The position numbers and the translations under genes are program-made. Positions 8,512-16,024 of a stretch of DNA of 64,000 nucleotides are shown piece by piece (the stretch's first letter is position 1; the number at the start of each line of letters is the position of its first letter). Under the pieces are notes generated by a model. It ran no database searches. It saw only the letters and a program-made list of their open reading frames with translations, and had not been told where the DNA came from. The stretch is from Pseudarthrobacter sulfonivorans (lineage in GTDB: Bacteria; Actinomycetota; Actinomycetes; Actinomycetales; Micrococcaceae): positions 83,757-147,756 of the forward strand of contig NZ_JANFCZ010000008.1 of assembly GCF_024391045.1 (NCBI RefSeq), in the 5' to 3' direction.

Positions 8512-9597
8512 GTGCCATTACTTCGTCAACTGGGGGCGTCGCTAATGACTGTTCGCGTGCAAGCATGGGGAGTTATCGCTGCTGTCCTGGCGGATCAGGA
8601 TCCTGCGGGTGCGGCCATTCGGCAGCGCCTCAGCAACCGCCTGGGCGAAAATCCCGGGGTCCCGGAACGGGCCCTGCTGGAGTACCTCCTCGAGCGCAGG
8701 CAGCAGGATGCCGCGCTGGAGGGCGCCCGGGATACGGCCTGCTCCGCGCAACCGCTGAGCGCTGTGCCGCCGCATCTTGCCGAGCGGCTGGACGCGCTGC
8801 GGAGCCTGTCCAGAATCAGCGCCCTGCTGGAAAACCAGATGCTGATGACCGCATTCCAGCCGATTTACGGGCTGGAATCCAGGAGTGTGGTAGGTGTTGA
8901 GGCCCTGTCCCGCTTTGTCAGTGACGACGGCGCGGGTGCTGAACTGTGGTTTGCCGAGGCTGCAGCGGTGGGCCTGGGTGCCAACCTCGAATTCTCAGCC
9001 CTCGGTTCTGCAGCCCTGGCCGCCGCGAATCTCCCGGAGCACCTTTATGTCGCGATGAACATCTCGCCCGCATCGTGCCTCGATCCGCGCCTGCCGGAAT
9101 TGTTTGACCACATTGAGTTGCCAATAGGGCGGATCGTTCTCGAATTGACGGATGGAATTCCCGACGATCAATACTCGCATTTCATTTCCGCTATTACTCC
9201 GCTGCGGGAACGCGGGCTAAGAATTGCCATCGATGACTCGCATTCCAGTGCCGGCACACTGAGCCGGATGCTCCATTTACGCCCTGACTTCATCAAGCTG
9301 GGACGAAGCGTCATCAGCGGAGTGGACCGGGACCCGACGCAGCATGCCGTTGCCGCCTGCATGGTGGAGTTTGCCACGCAGATCGGCAGCGTGGTGGTGG
9401 CGGAAGGCGTGGAAACCGCCGACGAACTGACAGCGCTGACCGAGCTGGGTTTCAGCGCCGGGCAAGGCTACCTGCTGGGCAGGCCCTCCGTGCGTCCGAA
9501 GGACTGGGCCGCGTGGAATGTTCCCCTCGACCCCGATGAGCTCCGGTACCTTTCCGCCGATTCGGGCCGCGCTATCCCGGGCACTGACGGGCGCTGA
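8512..9597 (+). CDS. EAL domain protein, probable c-di-GMP phosphodiesterase or sensor
   Basis: A 361-residue protein with a helical N-terminus (about 100 residues, unrecognised) and a C-terminal EAL domain. E-A-L is present (G-V-E-A-L-S-R-F), as are N-I-S-P, E-L-T-D and A-E-G-V-E. The loop-6 motif is D-D-S-H-S-S-A-G instead of D-D-F-G-T-G-Y-S, which could weaken metal-dependent dimerisation or catalysis. The GTG at 8512 is used here; an ATG at 8545 is an alternative. It follows the GGDEF-EAL gene after 165 nt of relatively AT-rich DNA and probably has its own promoter. Its last codons lie in a 10-bp tandem repeat. Confidence 0.85.
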   Translation: MPLLRQLGASLMTVRVQAWGVIAAVLADQDPAGAAIRQRLSNRLGENPGVPERALLEYLLERRQQDAALEGARDTACSAQPLSAVPPHLAERLDALRSLSRISALLENQMLMTAFQPIYGLESRSVVGVEALSRFVSDDGAGAELWFAEAAAVGLGANLEFSALGSAALAAANLPEHLYVAMNISPASCLDPRLPELFDHIELPIGRIVLELTDGIPDDQYSHFISAITPLRERGLRIAIDDSHSSAGTLSRMLHLRPDFIKLGRSVISGVDRDPTQHAVAACMVEFATQIGSVVVAEGVETADELTALTELGFSAGQGYLLGRPSVRPKDWAAWNVPLDPDELRYLSADSGRAIPGTDGR

Positions 9598-9618
9598 CGG
9601 GCGCTGACGGGCACTGAG
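9581..9618. repeat. 10-bp tandem repeat across the EAL gene stop codon
   Basis: Four near-identical copies of a 10-bp unit (GCGCTGACGG or GCACTGACGG), the last partial. The EAL gene stop is in the second copy. Because 10 is not a multiple of 3, a change in copy number would shift the frame at the C-terminus. Confidence 0.75.
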
Positions 9619-9635
9619 CCCGGCCTGCCAGGTGC

Positions 9636-10439
9636 TCAGCCGGAGGGCCATTCGCCGCGCTCCTGCAGGATCTCTTTCAGGAGGTCCGCGCGGTCCGTCA
9701 CGATCCCGTCCACACCAAGGTCCAGCAGCCGGCGCATCTCGGCCGGATCATTGATGGTCCACACGTGAACTGCCAGCCCCAGGGCGTGCGCCCGGCGGAT
9801 GAAACCGGGTGTGACCACGCGGATCGTCCCCTGCCGGACGGGGACCTGCAACGCCTGGACGTCGCGCAACGGCCCCCGGAGCACCAGGCGCAGCAGCGGG
9901 AGCGGAAGGACCGGCCCAAGCAGCACAAGCAGCCCGTTCGTCACCACCCCGCCCGAGGAGGCAACCGGCTGGCTGAGCAGCTTCAGCACCGCCCGGCGCC
10001 GGCGGTCTGAAAAGCTTGCCACCAGGACACGGTCATGGGCGCCGTGACGTTCAATGCCGGCGGCCAGGGTACGCACCGAGCCCCAGTCCTTGATGTCCAG
10101 GTTCACCCGCACGTCCGGGAACGCCGTGAGGAGTTCGTCGAACAGCGGCACCGCCTCGGCACCGCCGATCCTGGCGGCCGCCACGTCGGCGGCAGTCAGT
10201 TCTGAGATGCGGCCGAGGCCATCGGTGACCCGGTCCAGGGTGTCGTCGTGGAAGAGCAGCAGCACGCCGTCGGACGTGGTGTGGACATCGGTTTCGACGT
10301 ACCGGTACCCGAGGTCCACGGCGGCCCGGAACGCGGCCATCGAGTTTTCCAGCCCCTCCCGGGAGAAGCCCCGGTGGGCCATGGCGATGGGGCGCGGCCG
10401 CGAGGCATCACCGGAAGAGTCAAAATACCGCTCGGTCAC
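9636..10439 (-). CDS. Glycerophosphodiester phosphodiesterase (GDPD family)
   Basis: Hydrolyses glycerophosphodiesters to glycerol-3-phosphate and an alcohol. About 267 residues from a GTG at 10439, which lies 27 nt past the stop of the upstream gene; a longer frame to 10547 would overlap that gene. The active-site blocks are clear: A-H-R-G-F near residue 20, E-N-S, E-T-D-V-H and F-H-D-D-T-L-D-R. Near the C-terminus are V-H-V-W-T-I-N-D and the V-D-G-I-V-T-D-R block typical of the family. There is no signal peptide, so it is probably cytosolic and acts on imported or recycled head groups. Confidence 0.9.
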   Translation of the reverse strand: MTERYFDSSGDASRPRPIAMAHRGFSREGLENSMAAFRAAVDLGYRYVETDVHTTSDGVLLLFHDDTLDRVTDGLGRISELTAADVAAARIGGAEAVPLFDELLTAFPDVRVNLDIKDWGSVRTLAAGIERHGAHDRVLVASFSDRRRRAVLKLLSQPVASSGGVVTNGLLVLLGPVLPLPLLRLVLRGPLRDVQALQVPVRQGTIRVVTPGFIRRAHALGLAVHVWTINDPAEMRRLLDLGVDGIVTDRADLLKEILQERGEWPSG

Positions 10440-10465
10440 GCTGCGAGCGTACCGGAAGCTGCCCG

Positions 10466-10714
10466 CTATGCCTCCTGCGGCACGATCTCCACGCCATCGC
10501 TGCAATGAAGCATCGTGCGCCCCAGGCCACCGTCGAGATTCACCCACACTGAGGTGTAGTCCGAGGTGATGGCGTCCACGAGGCCTCCGGTTTCGTAACC
10601 TGGGTTGAGGAGCACACGCACGCGGTCGCCCTCCTTCAGTGCCTTCCAGTGCGCGGCCGGCTCTGCCGGCCGCAATGGCGCCTCGGGCCTACGTTGGTTG
10701 CCGTTCCTTGCCAT
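10466..10714 (-). CDS. Conserved-looking 82-residue hypothetical protein
   Basis: The N-terminus is basic and Pro/Ala-rich (about 25 residues). It is followed by a compact, probably beta-rich region with L-K-E-G-D-R-V-R-V-L, a Gly-rich turn and I-T-S-D-Y-T-S-V-W-V-N-L-D-G-G. This looks like a small SH3/KOW-type barrel, which is an impression from hydrophobic periodicity only. It precedes the GDPD gene by 26 nt on the same strand. No function is assigned. Confidence 0.55.
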   Translation of the reverse strand: MARNGNQRRPEAPLRPAEPAAHWKALKEGDRVRVLLNPGYETGGLVDAITSDYTSVWVNLDGGLGRTMLHCSDGVEIVPQEA

Positions 10715-10819
10715 GACTTCCCCTCAAGCTGTGGATGGTGTATGCCGCGCGGCCCACTCTAGGTGGCGAAAGTGAACGTGAGGTGAGCGGAAGCTGTGCA
10801 GACGCGTGGCTGTTGCCGG

Positions 10820-11638
10820 TCAGCGCAGGTCCAGCCCGAGCCCCGCGAGCCTGGCCTCAAGAATCTGCGCCACGCCGTCGTCGTCGAAGTGGGGTGCCTG
10901 CTGGCCTGCGGCGCGGATGGCGTCCGGGTGACCGCTTGCCATGGCATATCCGTTGCCTGCCCAGCGCAGCATCTCGACGTCGTTGGGCATGTCGCCGAAC
11001 GCCACGACGTCCGCGGCATCGATCGACAGGGACTTGGCGTATTCGGCGAGGGTGACTGCCTTGTTGACGCCGGGAAGGCATAGTTCCAGCATGGCCACGC
11101 TGGGTGCGGAGTGCGTTGCGTAGGCGAGGTGCGCGACGGCGGGGCGGACCTCCGCGAGGAAGTCGTCCGGGGTGCCTTCCCTGACGATCGCAAGGAACTT
11201 CACGACGGCGTCATCCGCGGTGAGCGTGTCAGCCAGCGGGGCGGGGGTGAATTCGGCGAGCAGTTCGCTGGAGCCGTTCGCGATAAAACCCGGTTCCAGA
11301 TGGAACCCGGTGAGGGTTTCCGCGGCGAAGAGCGAGGCGGGCCGCAGGGCCTTGATGATCCGGCGTGCTTCCCGGACGGCATCAAGGCTCAGCGTCCGGG
11401 CGGAGATTAGCCGGTCCGCCTCCAGGTCCCACACCACGGCGCCGTTGGAACAGATCACGGTTCCGGTGTGGCTGAGCTGGTCCTGCAGCGGGTGCAGCCA
11501 GCGCGGCGGCCGGCCGGTGACAAAAACCAGCTCGACGCCGGCCTCCCGGCAGGCGTGGAAGGCTCGGACGGTGCGGTCGCTGATTTTCCCGTCGTGCCCC
11601 AGGATGGTTCCGTCAATATCGCTTGCTACCAGCCGCAT
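10820..11638 (-). CDS. HAD-superfamily phosphatase, Cof type
   Basis: A 272-residue Cof/IIB-type HAD hydrolase. Motif I is D-I-D-G-T near residue 7, motif II is V-F-V-T-G-R, and the C-terminal motif IV is A-F-G-D-M-P-N-D-V-E-M-L with the following G-N-G-Y-A-M. These enzymes dephosphorylate sugar phosphates, flavin or PLP-type substrates; which one cannot be told. It is transcribed away from the glycosyltransferase gene, with 261 nt between their starts. Confidence 0.88.
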   Translation of the reverse strand: MRLVASDIDGTILGHDGKISDRTVRAFHACREAGVELVFVTGRPPRWLHPLQDQLSHTGTVICSNGAVVWDLEADRLISARTLSLDAVREARRIIKALRPASLFAAETLTGFHLEPGFIANGSSELLAEFTPAPLADTLTADDAVVKFLAIVREGTPDDFLAEVRPAVAHLAYATHSAPSVAMLELCLPGVNKAVTLAEYAKSLSIDAADVVAFGDMPNDVEMLRWAGNGYAMASGHPDAIRAAGQQAPHFDDDGVAQILEARLAGLGLDLR

Positions 11639-11784
11639 TCCTTCAGTCTACGTGCGGTGGCGGGCATCCCGAACCGGCCCGCCACCCTTCTCCCCGGCCT
11701 CCACAACCACGCGGAGCCTTGGCTCAGCCGGGGGCCGAAGGAAATGTGTTTTCGCAGGTCAGATGCGTGTTGAGGCTCAAGGAA

Positions 11785-11811
11785 CTTAAGGAGAGCTTAA
11801 TAAAAGCTTGA
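11785..11811 (+). promoter_or_regulatory. Three CTTRA repeats at exact 11-bp spacing upstream of the GT2 gene
   Basis: CTTAA, CTTAA and CTTGA begin at 11785, 11796 and 11807, one helical turn apart. This geometry is typical of OmpR/PhoB-type response regulators that bind tandem direct repeats. The array lies about 90-115 nt before the GT2 start, as an activator site would. The rest of the 261-nt gap shows the ribosome site AAGGAG before 11900 and nothing else I can support. Confidence 0.45.
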
Positions 11812-11899
11812 GGATATGCGGGGGTGAAATTTGAGTGGCCGTTTGAAGAATGAATTTGCGGCCCAATGGGGGGCCTGACACCTAGCTAAGGAGCCCTCC

Positions 11900-13021
11900 A
11901 TGCAGCTCACCCTATCTTCGACCCCGACCAGCACGTCCGCCGTTCAGCGGGCCCTGAAGGTTGTGGTCCTCGTCCCGGCTTACAACGAGGCCGGGTCGAT
12001 CGGGGCGACCCTTGATGGCCTGATGCTCCAGTGCCGCCCGGCGGACCTGGTGGTTGTTATCCCCAATGGATGCACGGACGCAACGGCGTCGGTAGCCCGA
12101 AAGTACCCCGTCGCCGTGATGGAGCTGCCCCGGTTGGAGCACCGCAAGTCGGAGGCACTGAACCGGGCGTGGGCGAGGTACGCCTACGACGCTGACGTGG
12201 TGGTGTGCCTCGACGCCGACACGGTCCTTCCGCCCAACGCCCTCGCGGCCTGGGAACGGGAGTTCACGGGACGCCGGGCAGCACGGCTGGGCGGATCGTC
12301 CTCAAAATTCACCATGCAGGACCCGGGGTTTCTGAGCAGGCTGCAAAAGGCCGAGTTTGCCACTTGGACCGATACCGCGCTCCGGCGCCGCCAGACCAGT
12401 GTTCTGGCAGGAACGGGGTGTGCCATCAACAACGGGGTCCTGCGGCAGATCGCAGCCCGCGATGACCGTGAAGGCCCCTGGGTCTATACCTCCCAGGTGG
12501 AAGACTTTGAGCTGACCTACCGCATCCGCGAACTGGGGTACGTCTGCCAGGTCTCCCCCGACGTCCGCGCCTACACCGACTCCATGAAGACCATCAAGGC
12601 CTTGTGGGGCCAGAGGATGAAGTGGCAGGTGGGCACCGTCGAGGACCTCCTTGACCTGGGCATCAACCGGCTGACACTACGGGACTGGGGGCAGCAGGCG
12701 ATGGGCTTGCTGGGCGTGTTCCTGAAGTTTCTGTGGATCGCCGTCATCGTCCTGTCGCTCACCCTCGGGGTCTTCAGGTTCGTCCTTTTTTGGTGGCTGG
12801 TTCCCGTGCTTTTTATCAGCCTTGACGTCAAACGGGCGCTGCGGATCCCGCACCGGGACTGGAAAGACATCCTGATGGCCGCAACATTCTTCCCCCAGGA
12901 ACTGTTCATGTGGCTGCGGTCGGGATGGTTTCTTGCCTCCTGGTGCGCAGTCCTCACCACAAAAATCACCCGGCGGCGCATCGACCGTTGGGAAGCGCAA
13001 TACACAGCAGAGGATATTTAG
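11900..13021 (+). CDS. Family 2 glycosyltransferase, membrane polysaccharide synthase type
   Basis: A 373-residue processive-type GT2. The N-terminal domain has V-V-V-L-V-P-A-Y-N-E, the D-A-D metal site at residues 105-107, E-D-F-E-L-T-Y-R, and a Q-R-M-K-W motif like the Q/R-x-x-R-W of cellulose, hyaluronan and poly-GlcNAc synthases. Membrane segments follow at about residues 260-300, and a further hydrophobic stretch lies near 325-350. Together these suggest synthesis and possibly export of a surface polysaccharide from UDP-sugars. A strong AAGGAG precedes the ATG. It is followed after 3 nt by the LAxTG peptide gene and faces a secreted GH26 glycanase, consistent with one exopolysaccharide locus. 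The polymer is unknown. Confidence 0.88.
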   Translation: MQLTLSSTPTSTSAVQRALKVVVLVPAYNEAGSIGATLDGLMLQCRPADLVVVIPNGCTDATASVARKYPVAVMELPRLEHRKSEALNRAWARYAYDADVVVCLDADTVLPPNALAAWEREFTGRRAARLGGSSSKFTMQDPGFLSRLQKAEFATWTDTALRRRQTSVLAGTGCAINNGVLRQIAARDDREGPWVYTSQVEDFELTYRIRELGYVCQVSPDVRAYTDSMKTIKALWGQRMKWQVGTVEDLLDLGINRLTLRDWGQQAMGLLGVFLKFLWIAVIVLSLTLGVFRFVLFWWLVPVLFISLDVKRALRIPHRDWKDILMAATFFPQELFMWLRSGWFLASWCAVLTTKITRRRIDRWEAQYTAEDI

Positions 13022-13024
13022 ATT

Positions 13025-13183
13025 ATGTACGGAATGACCGCCGCCGTTCCCGCCACCGGAGCAGCAGCCCTGGCCTATACAGGGCTGAACGTCGGCTCTT
13101 CACTGCTCACCGCCCTGGGCGTCATGCTGATCGGGGTGGCCCTGCTGGCGCTGCTCCGCAAGGACAGCAAGGTCAAGCCCTGA
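13025..13183 (+). CDS. 52-residue peptide resembling a free-standing LAxTG sortase signal
   Basis: The ATG is 3 nt past the GT2 stop and the frame ends with TGA at 13181-13183. The peptide has a short Ala/Gly/Thr-rich start, L-A-Y-T-G at residues 16-20, a hydrophobic helix (about 27-44) and a basic tail (R-K-D-S-K-V-K-P). That order (LAxTG, helix, positive tail) is the cell-wall sorting signal of class E sortases in actinobacteria, but here no mature protein precedes it and no Sec signal is seen. It could be a tiny wall-anchored or membrane peptide partnered with the synthase. That it is coding is inferred from its position, composition and sorting-signal layout. Confidence 0.65.
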   Translation: MYGMTAAVPATGAAALAYTGLNVGSSLLTALGVMLIGVALLALLRKDSKVKP

Positions 13184-13188
13184 TACCG

Positions 13189-13226
13189 GCGGGCCCGGCT
13201 GACGTCAGGACGCGAGCCGGGCCCGC
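13189..13226. terminator. Bidirectional hairpin between convergent genes
   Basis: Perfect 12-bp GC-rich inverted repeat (13189-13200 with 13215-13226) with a 14-nt loop. It sits just after the LAxTG peptide stop and covers the last codons of the convergent GH26 gene. There is no T-tract, so the effect may be partial. Confidence 0.55.
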
Positions 13227-14437
13227 AGCGCGTTCTTGAACGCCGCGGCCGACGTGCTGCTGCTGTTGATCCGCCAGTCAGTTTCCTTCTGCATGTTGAA
13301 CCACACGAAACCCGCCACATCCGGCTGCGCGGCAAGGTAGGAGACCAGTTGCGTGTTCCAGGCCGCCTTGTCCCCGCCGGCTTCGCTGGATGCCGTCTCG
13401 GCAATGAGGATGGGTGTGCCGGGAGCCAAGGCGCGGAGCTGGGCAATTCCCGGTGCGAAGAGGTCCTGCGGCGAGATCCAGGCGCTCCATGACGCTGAAG
13501 TGCCCCAGTTGTAACCGTCCAAGGCCACGACATCCACATAGCCCGCGCCGGGGTAGAGGCCGGCGAGGTCAGTGGACCCGTAGTAAGGGACGTTGGGACT
13601 CCACACCCAGGACACGTTGGTTGCCCCCTGGGCCGCGACAACATCGTGAACGTGCCGCCACGCCTGGACATAGTCACCAGGCCGGTTGCCGTTGACGCTT
13701 TCGGACCACGGGTACCAGTCGCCGTTCATTTCGTGGGCGAACCTCAGCTGCACCGGGTAGCCCCACGACGCCAGCGCCTGTCCCCACTGCGCAATGTGGG
13801 CATCGAAGTCACCGGCAGCGATCCTGGCCAAGGCGTAAGCGGGCTGCACTGCGCCTCCACCCCAGGCCCAGGGCTCCCAGGTCACCAGCGGCACGGCGCC
13901 ACGCGCTCGGGCTGCGTTCATTTCGGCAATGGGCGCAGGCTGTAGGAAGTCCTTGTAGAACAGCACGCTGGACGGCGACTCCCCGGCGAGGACGGCCACC
14001 TCGTCGAGCTCGGCACCGGCCAAGGGTCCTCCCGGCGTCGCAGCCCCGAAATGCAGCCTGGCCGGACTGACCGGGGGCACTGCCGGGGTAGCCACGGTCA
14101 CGGTGAACACGGCCGACCCCTGGACTGATGAGGTCTTGGCTGTGACCGTCACTTTGCCTGTGGCCGCCGCCGGAATGGTGGCAGGGGCACTGAACGTACC
14201 GGCCGACGTCGTTCTTAACGGGAAGGAAGCGGATCCAATGATCACGGTCCCCGAGGTGGAGGCTTTGAAACCGCTGCCGGTGACCGTGATGGAGGATCCG
14301 GCGGGCCCTGTGGCGGGGCTTAAGGAAATATAGCCCGCCGCTGCCTGGGCGGCCACGGGCTGGAGCACGGTCATGGCCAGTGCCAGGCCCAGGCCTGCGG
14401 CCACTGCCGCAATCGATGTCTTTATGGATGTGAACAC
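13205..14437 (-). CDS. Secreted GH26 glycoside hydrolase with N-terminal IPT/TIG domain
   Basis: A 410-residue protein with a signal peptide (about 1-33, ending A-Q-A-A-A), an Ig-like IPT/TIG domain (about 35-115, with L-S-P-A-T-G-P-A-G-S-S-I-T-V-T-G-S-G-F) and a catalytic domain (about 125-405). F-A-H-E-M-N-G-D-W holds the acid/base Glu236, and I-L-I-A-E-T holds the probable nucleophile Glu347, as in GH26 beta-mannanases and related glycanases. It is secreted and probably cuts a beta-linked polysaccharide, perhaps the product of the convergent GT2 synthase. The start is GTG with only a weak GGGGA upstream, so the exact start is uncertain. Confidence 0.88.
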   Translation of the reverse strand: MFTSIKTSIAAVAAGLGLALAMTVLQPVAAQAAAGYISLSPATGPAGSSITVTGSGFKASTSGTVIIGSASFPLRTTSAGTFSAPATIPAAATGKVTVTAKTSSVQGSAVFTVTVATPAVPPVSPARLHFGAATPGGPLAGAELDEVAVLAGESPSSVLFYKDFLQPAPIAEMNAARARGAVPLVTWEPWAWGGGAVQPAYALARIAAGDFDAHIAQWGQALASWGYPVQLRFAHEMNGDWYPWSESVNGNRPGDYVQAWRHVHDVVAAQGATNVSWVWSPNVPYYGSTDLAGLYPGAGYVDVVALDGYNWGTSASWSAWISPQDLFAPGIAQLRALAPGTPILIAETASSEAGGDKAAWNTQLVSYLAAQPDVAGFVWFNMQKETDWRINSSSTSAAAFKNALRARLAS

Positions 14438-14759
14438 TGCGGTCGGTCCCCAAAATCGTCATGGCAGCCAGGTTCGCTGCCGGCCAGGTGCGCCGGGCGG
14501 CACATGCCTGATCGTAAAGGCCATGCGCTGAAGTTGATCATGGCTTGATCGAACTTTGCGGAAAAACTGTGCCTCGCGGCGTGTCCGCGTGGCCCCGCAC
14601 CCGTGTAACGGACCTTGGGCCGGTGCCGCCTTTTTGACGCTGTGCTACGCCGTATTGAGCCTTCGCGACGCCCGGTGAACGCCCGTGTCCGGTGCCGTTG
14701 TGGCGCGTGGGGGCCGTCCGTACTGTCATCTCAACACGTCCACCAGCAAAGGAAATACT
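14438..14759. other. 322-nt divergent intergenic region
   Basis: It separates the GH26 start from the binding-protein start. TTGATC occurs twice at 11-nt spacing (14534 and 14545), a possible regulator site. I see no RNA gene or clear riboswitch. AAAGGAAA shortly before 14760 is the ribosome site of the next gene. Confidence 0.35.
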
Positions 14760-15953
14760 GTGCCCGATTCCCAAGACAAGAGTCCCCAGCGCAAGAGTCC
14801 CCAGGACCAGCCGGCCTCCACCCGCATTGTGGCCGGACAGTCAGCCACCCCTAAGCGGCCGCTAGGCCTGAAGATCGGCATCGCCGCCGCCGTCCTGGCC
14901 CTGGTGGGCGGCGGAGTGGCCGTCGCCTCAGCGGTCACCAACAGCGCCGCTGCCCCCGCCGCCTCCGTAGCAGCTCCGGGTAACGCCGCGGCCGAGTTGA
15001 AGCTTGGCTACTTCGGGAACGTGACGCATGCTCCCGCGTTGGTGGGTGTCGGCCAGGGTTTCCTTGCCGAGGAACTGGGTGAGACGAAGCTGAGCACGCA
15101 GGTCTTTAATGCCGGGCCGGCCGCGATCGAGGCCTTGAACGCCGGGGCCATTGACGCCACCTATATCGGCCCGAATCCGGCGATCAACTCGTTCGTCAAG
15201 AGCGGCGGCGAATCGGTGAGCATCATTGCGGGCGCCGCTGCGGGCGGGGCGCAGCTGGTGGTGCGCCCCGGGATTTCGTCGGCGGCGGACCTGTTGGGCA
15301 AGACCCTTGCCTCGCCGCAGCTGGGCGGGACGCAGGACGTGGCGCTGCGTGCGTGGCTGTCCTCCCAGGGTTTCAAGACGAACGTGGACGGCAGCGGCGA
15401 CGTTGCCATCAATCCGACGGAGAATGCGCAGACGCTGAAGCTGTTCCAGGACGGAAAGCTCGACGGCGCGTGGTTGCCGGAGCCGTGGGCGTCCCGTTTG
15501 GTGCTGACCGCCGGGGCGAAGGTCCTGGTGGATGAAAAGGACCTGTGGGACGGGTCGCTCTCGGGAAAGCCGGGCGAGTTCCCCACCACCATCCTGATCG
15601 TGAACAAGAAGTTCGCCGCCGAACACCCGGACACCGTGCAGGCCCTCCTGCGCGGCCACGTGAAGTCCGTCGACTGGCTGAACAACGCCGCGGCCGGCGA
15701 GAAAGCCACCGTCATCAATGCCGCCCTGAAGGAAGCGGCCGGCGCCGAGTTGAAGCCGGACGTGATTGACCGGTCCCTGAAGAACATCGTGTTCACCGTG
15801 GACCCGCTGGCCGGAACCTACCAAAAGCTGCTGGCCGACGGCGTGACAGCAGGAACCACCAAGCAGGCGGATATCAACGGCATCTTCGACCTCACCGCGC
15901 TCAACAGCGTCACCGGCGACAAGACCTCAGCTGCGGGGTTGGGCAAGGAGTAA
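14760..15953 (+). CDS. ABC transporter substrate-binding protein, SsuA/nitrate-sulfonate type, orphan
   Basis: A 397-residue protein starting at GTG 14760 (AAAGGAAA upstream). It has an unusually long N-terminal cytoplasmic stretch (about 35 residues), one hydrophobic segment (about 37-58) without a clear lipobox, then a periplasmic-binding fold. Recognisable parts are K-L-G-Y-F-G-N-V-T-H-A-P, the Y-I-G-P-N-P-A hinge and the G-A-W-L-P-E-P-W-A block seen in binding proteins for aliphatic sulfonates, nitrate or taurine. The ATPase and permeases that normally follow are absent; the next gene is an aminotransferase. It may use distant partners or be a remnant of a broken operon. Confidence 0.85.
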   Translation: MPDSQDKSPQRKSPQDQPASTRIVAGQSATPKRPLGLKIGIAAAVLALVGGGVAVASAVTNSAAAPAASVAAPGNAAAELKLGYFGNVTHAPALVGVGQGFLAEELGETKLSTQVFNAGPAAIEALNAGAIDATYIGPNPAINSFVKSGGESVSIIAGAAAGGAQLVVRPGISSAADLLGKTLASPQLGGTQDVALRAWLSSQGFKTNVDGSGDVAINPTENAQTLKLFQDGKLDGAWLPEPWASRLVLTAGAKVLVDEKDLWDGSLSGKPGEFPTTILIVNKKFAAEHPDTVQALLRGHVKSVDWLNNAAAGEKATVINAALKEAAGAELKPDVIDRSLKNIVFTVDPLAGTYQKLLADGVTAGTTKQADINGIFDLTALNSVTGDKTSAAGLGKE

Positions 15954-16024
15954 CTGTGGCCGGGGACTGATCCGCCCGTACCTGCGTCACGGCGGCGCGC
16001 ATTGTTGGTCCCAGCAACGAGTTC

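Noticed and set aside
10440..10547. Longer N-terminus of the GDPD protein
   Set aside because: It would overlap the 82-residue upstream gene and adds Arg/Trp-rich residues unlike the family.
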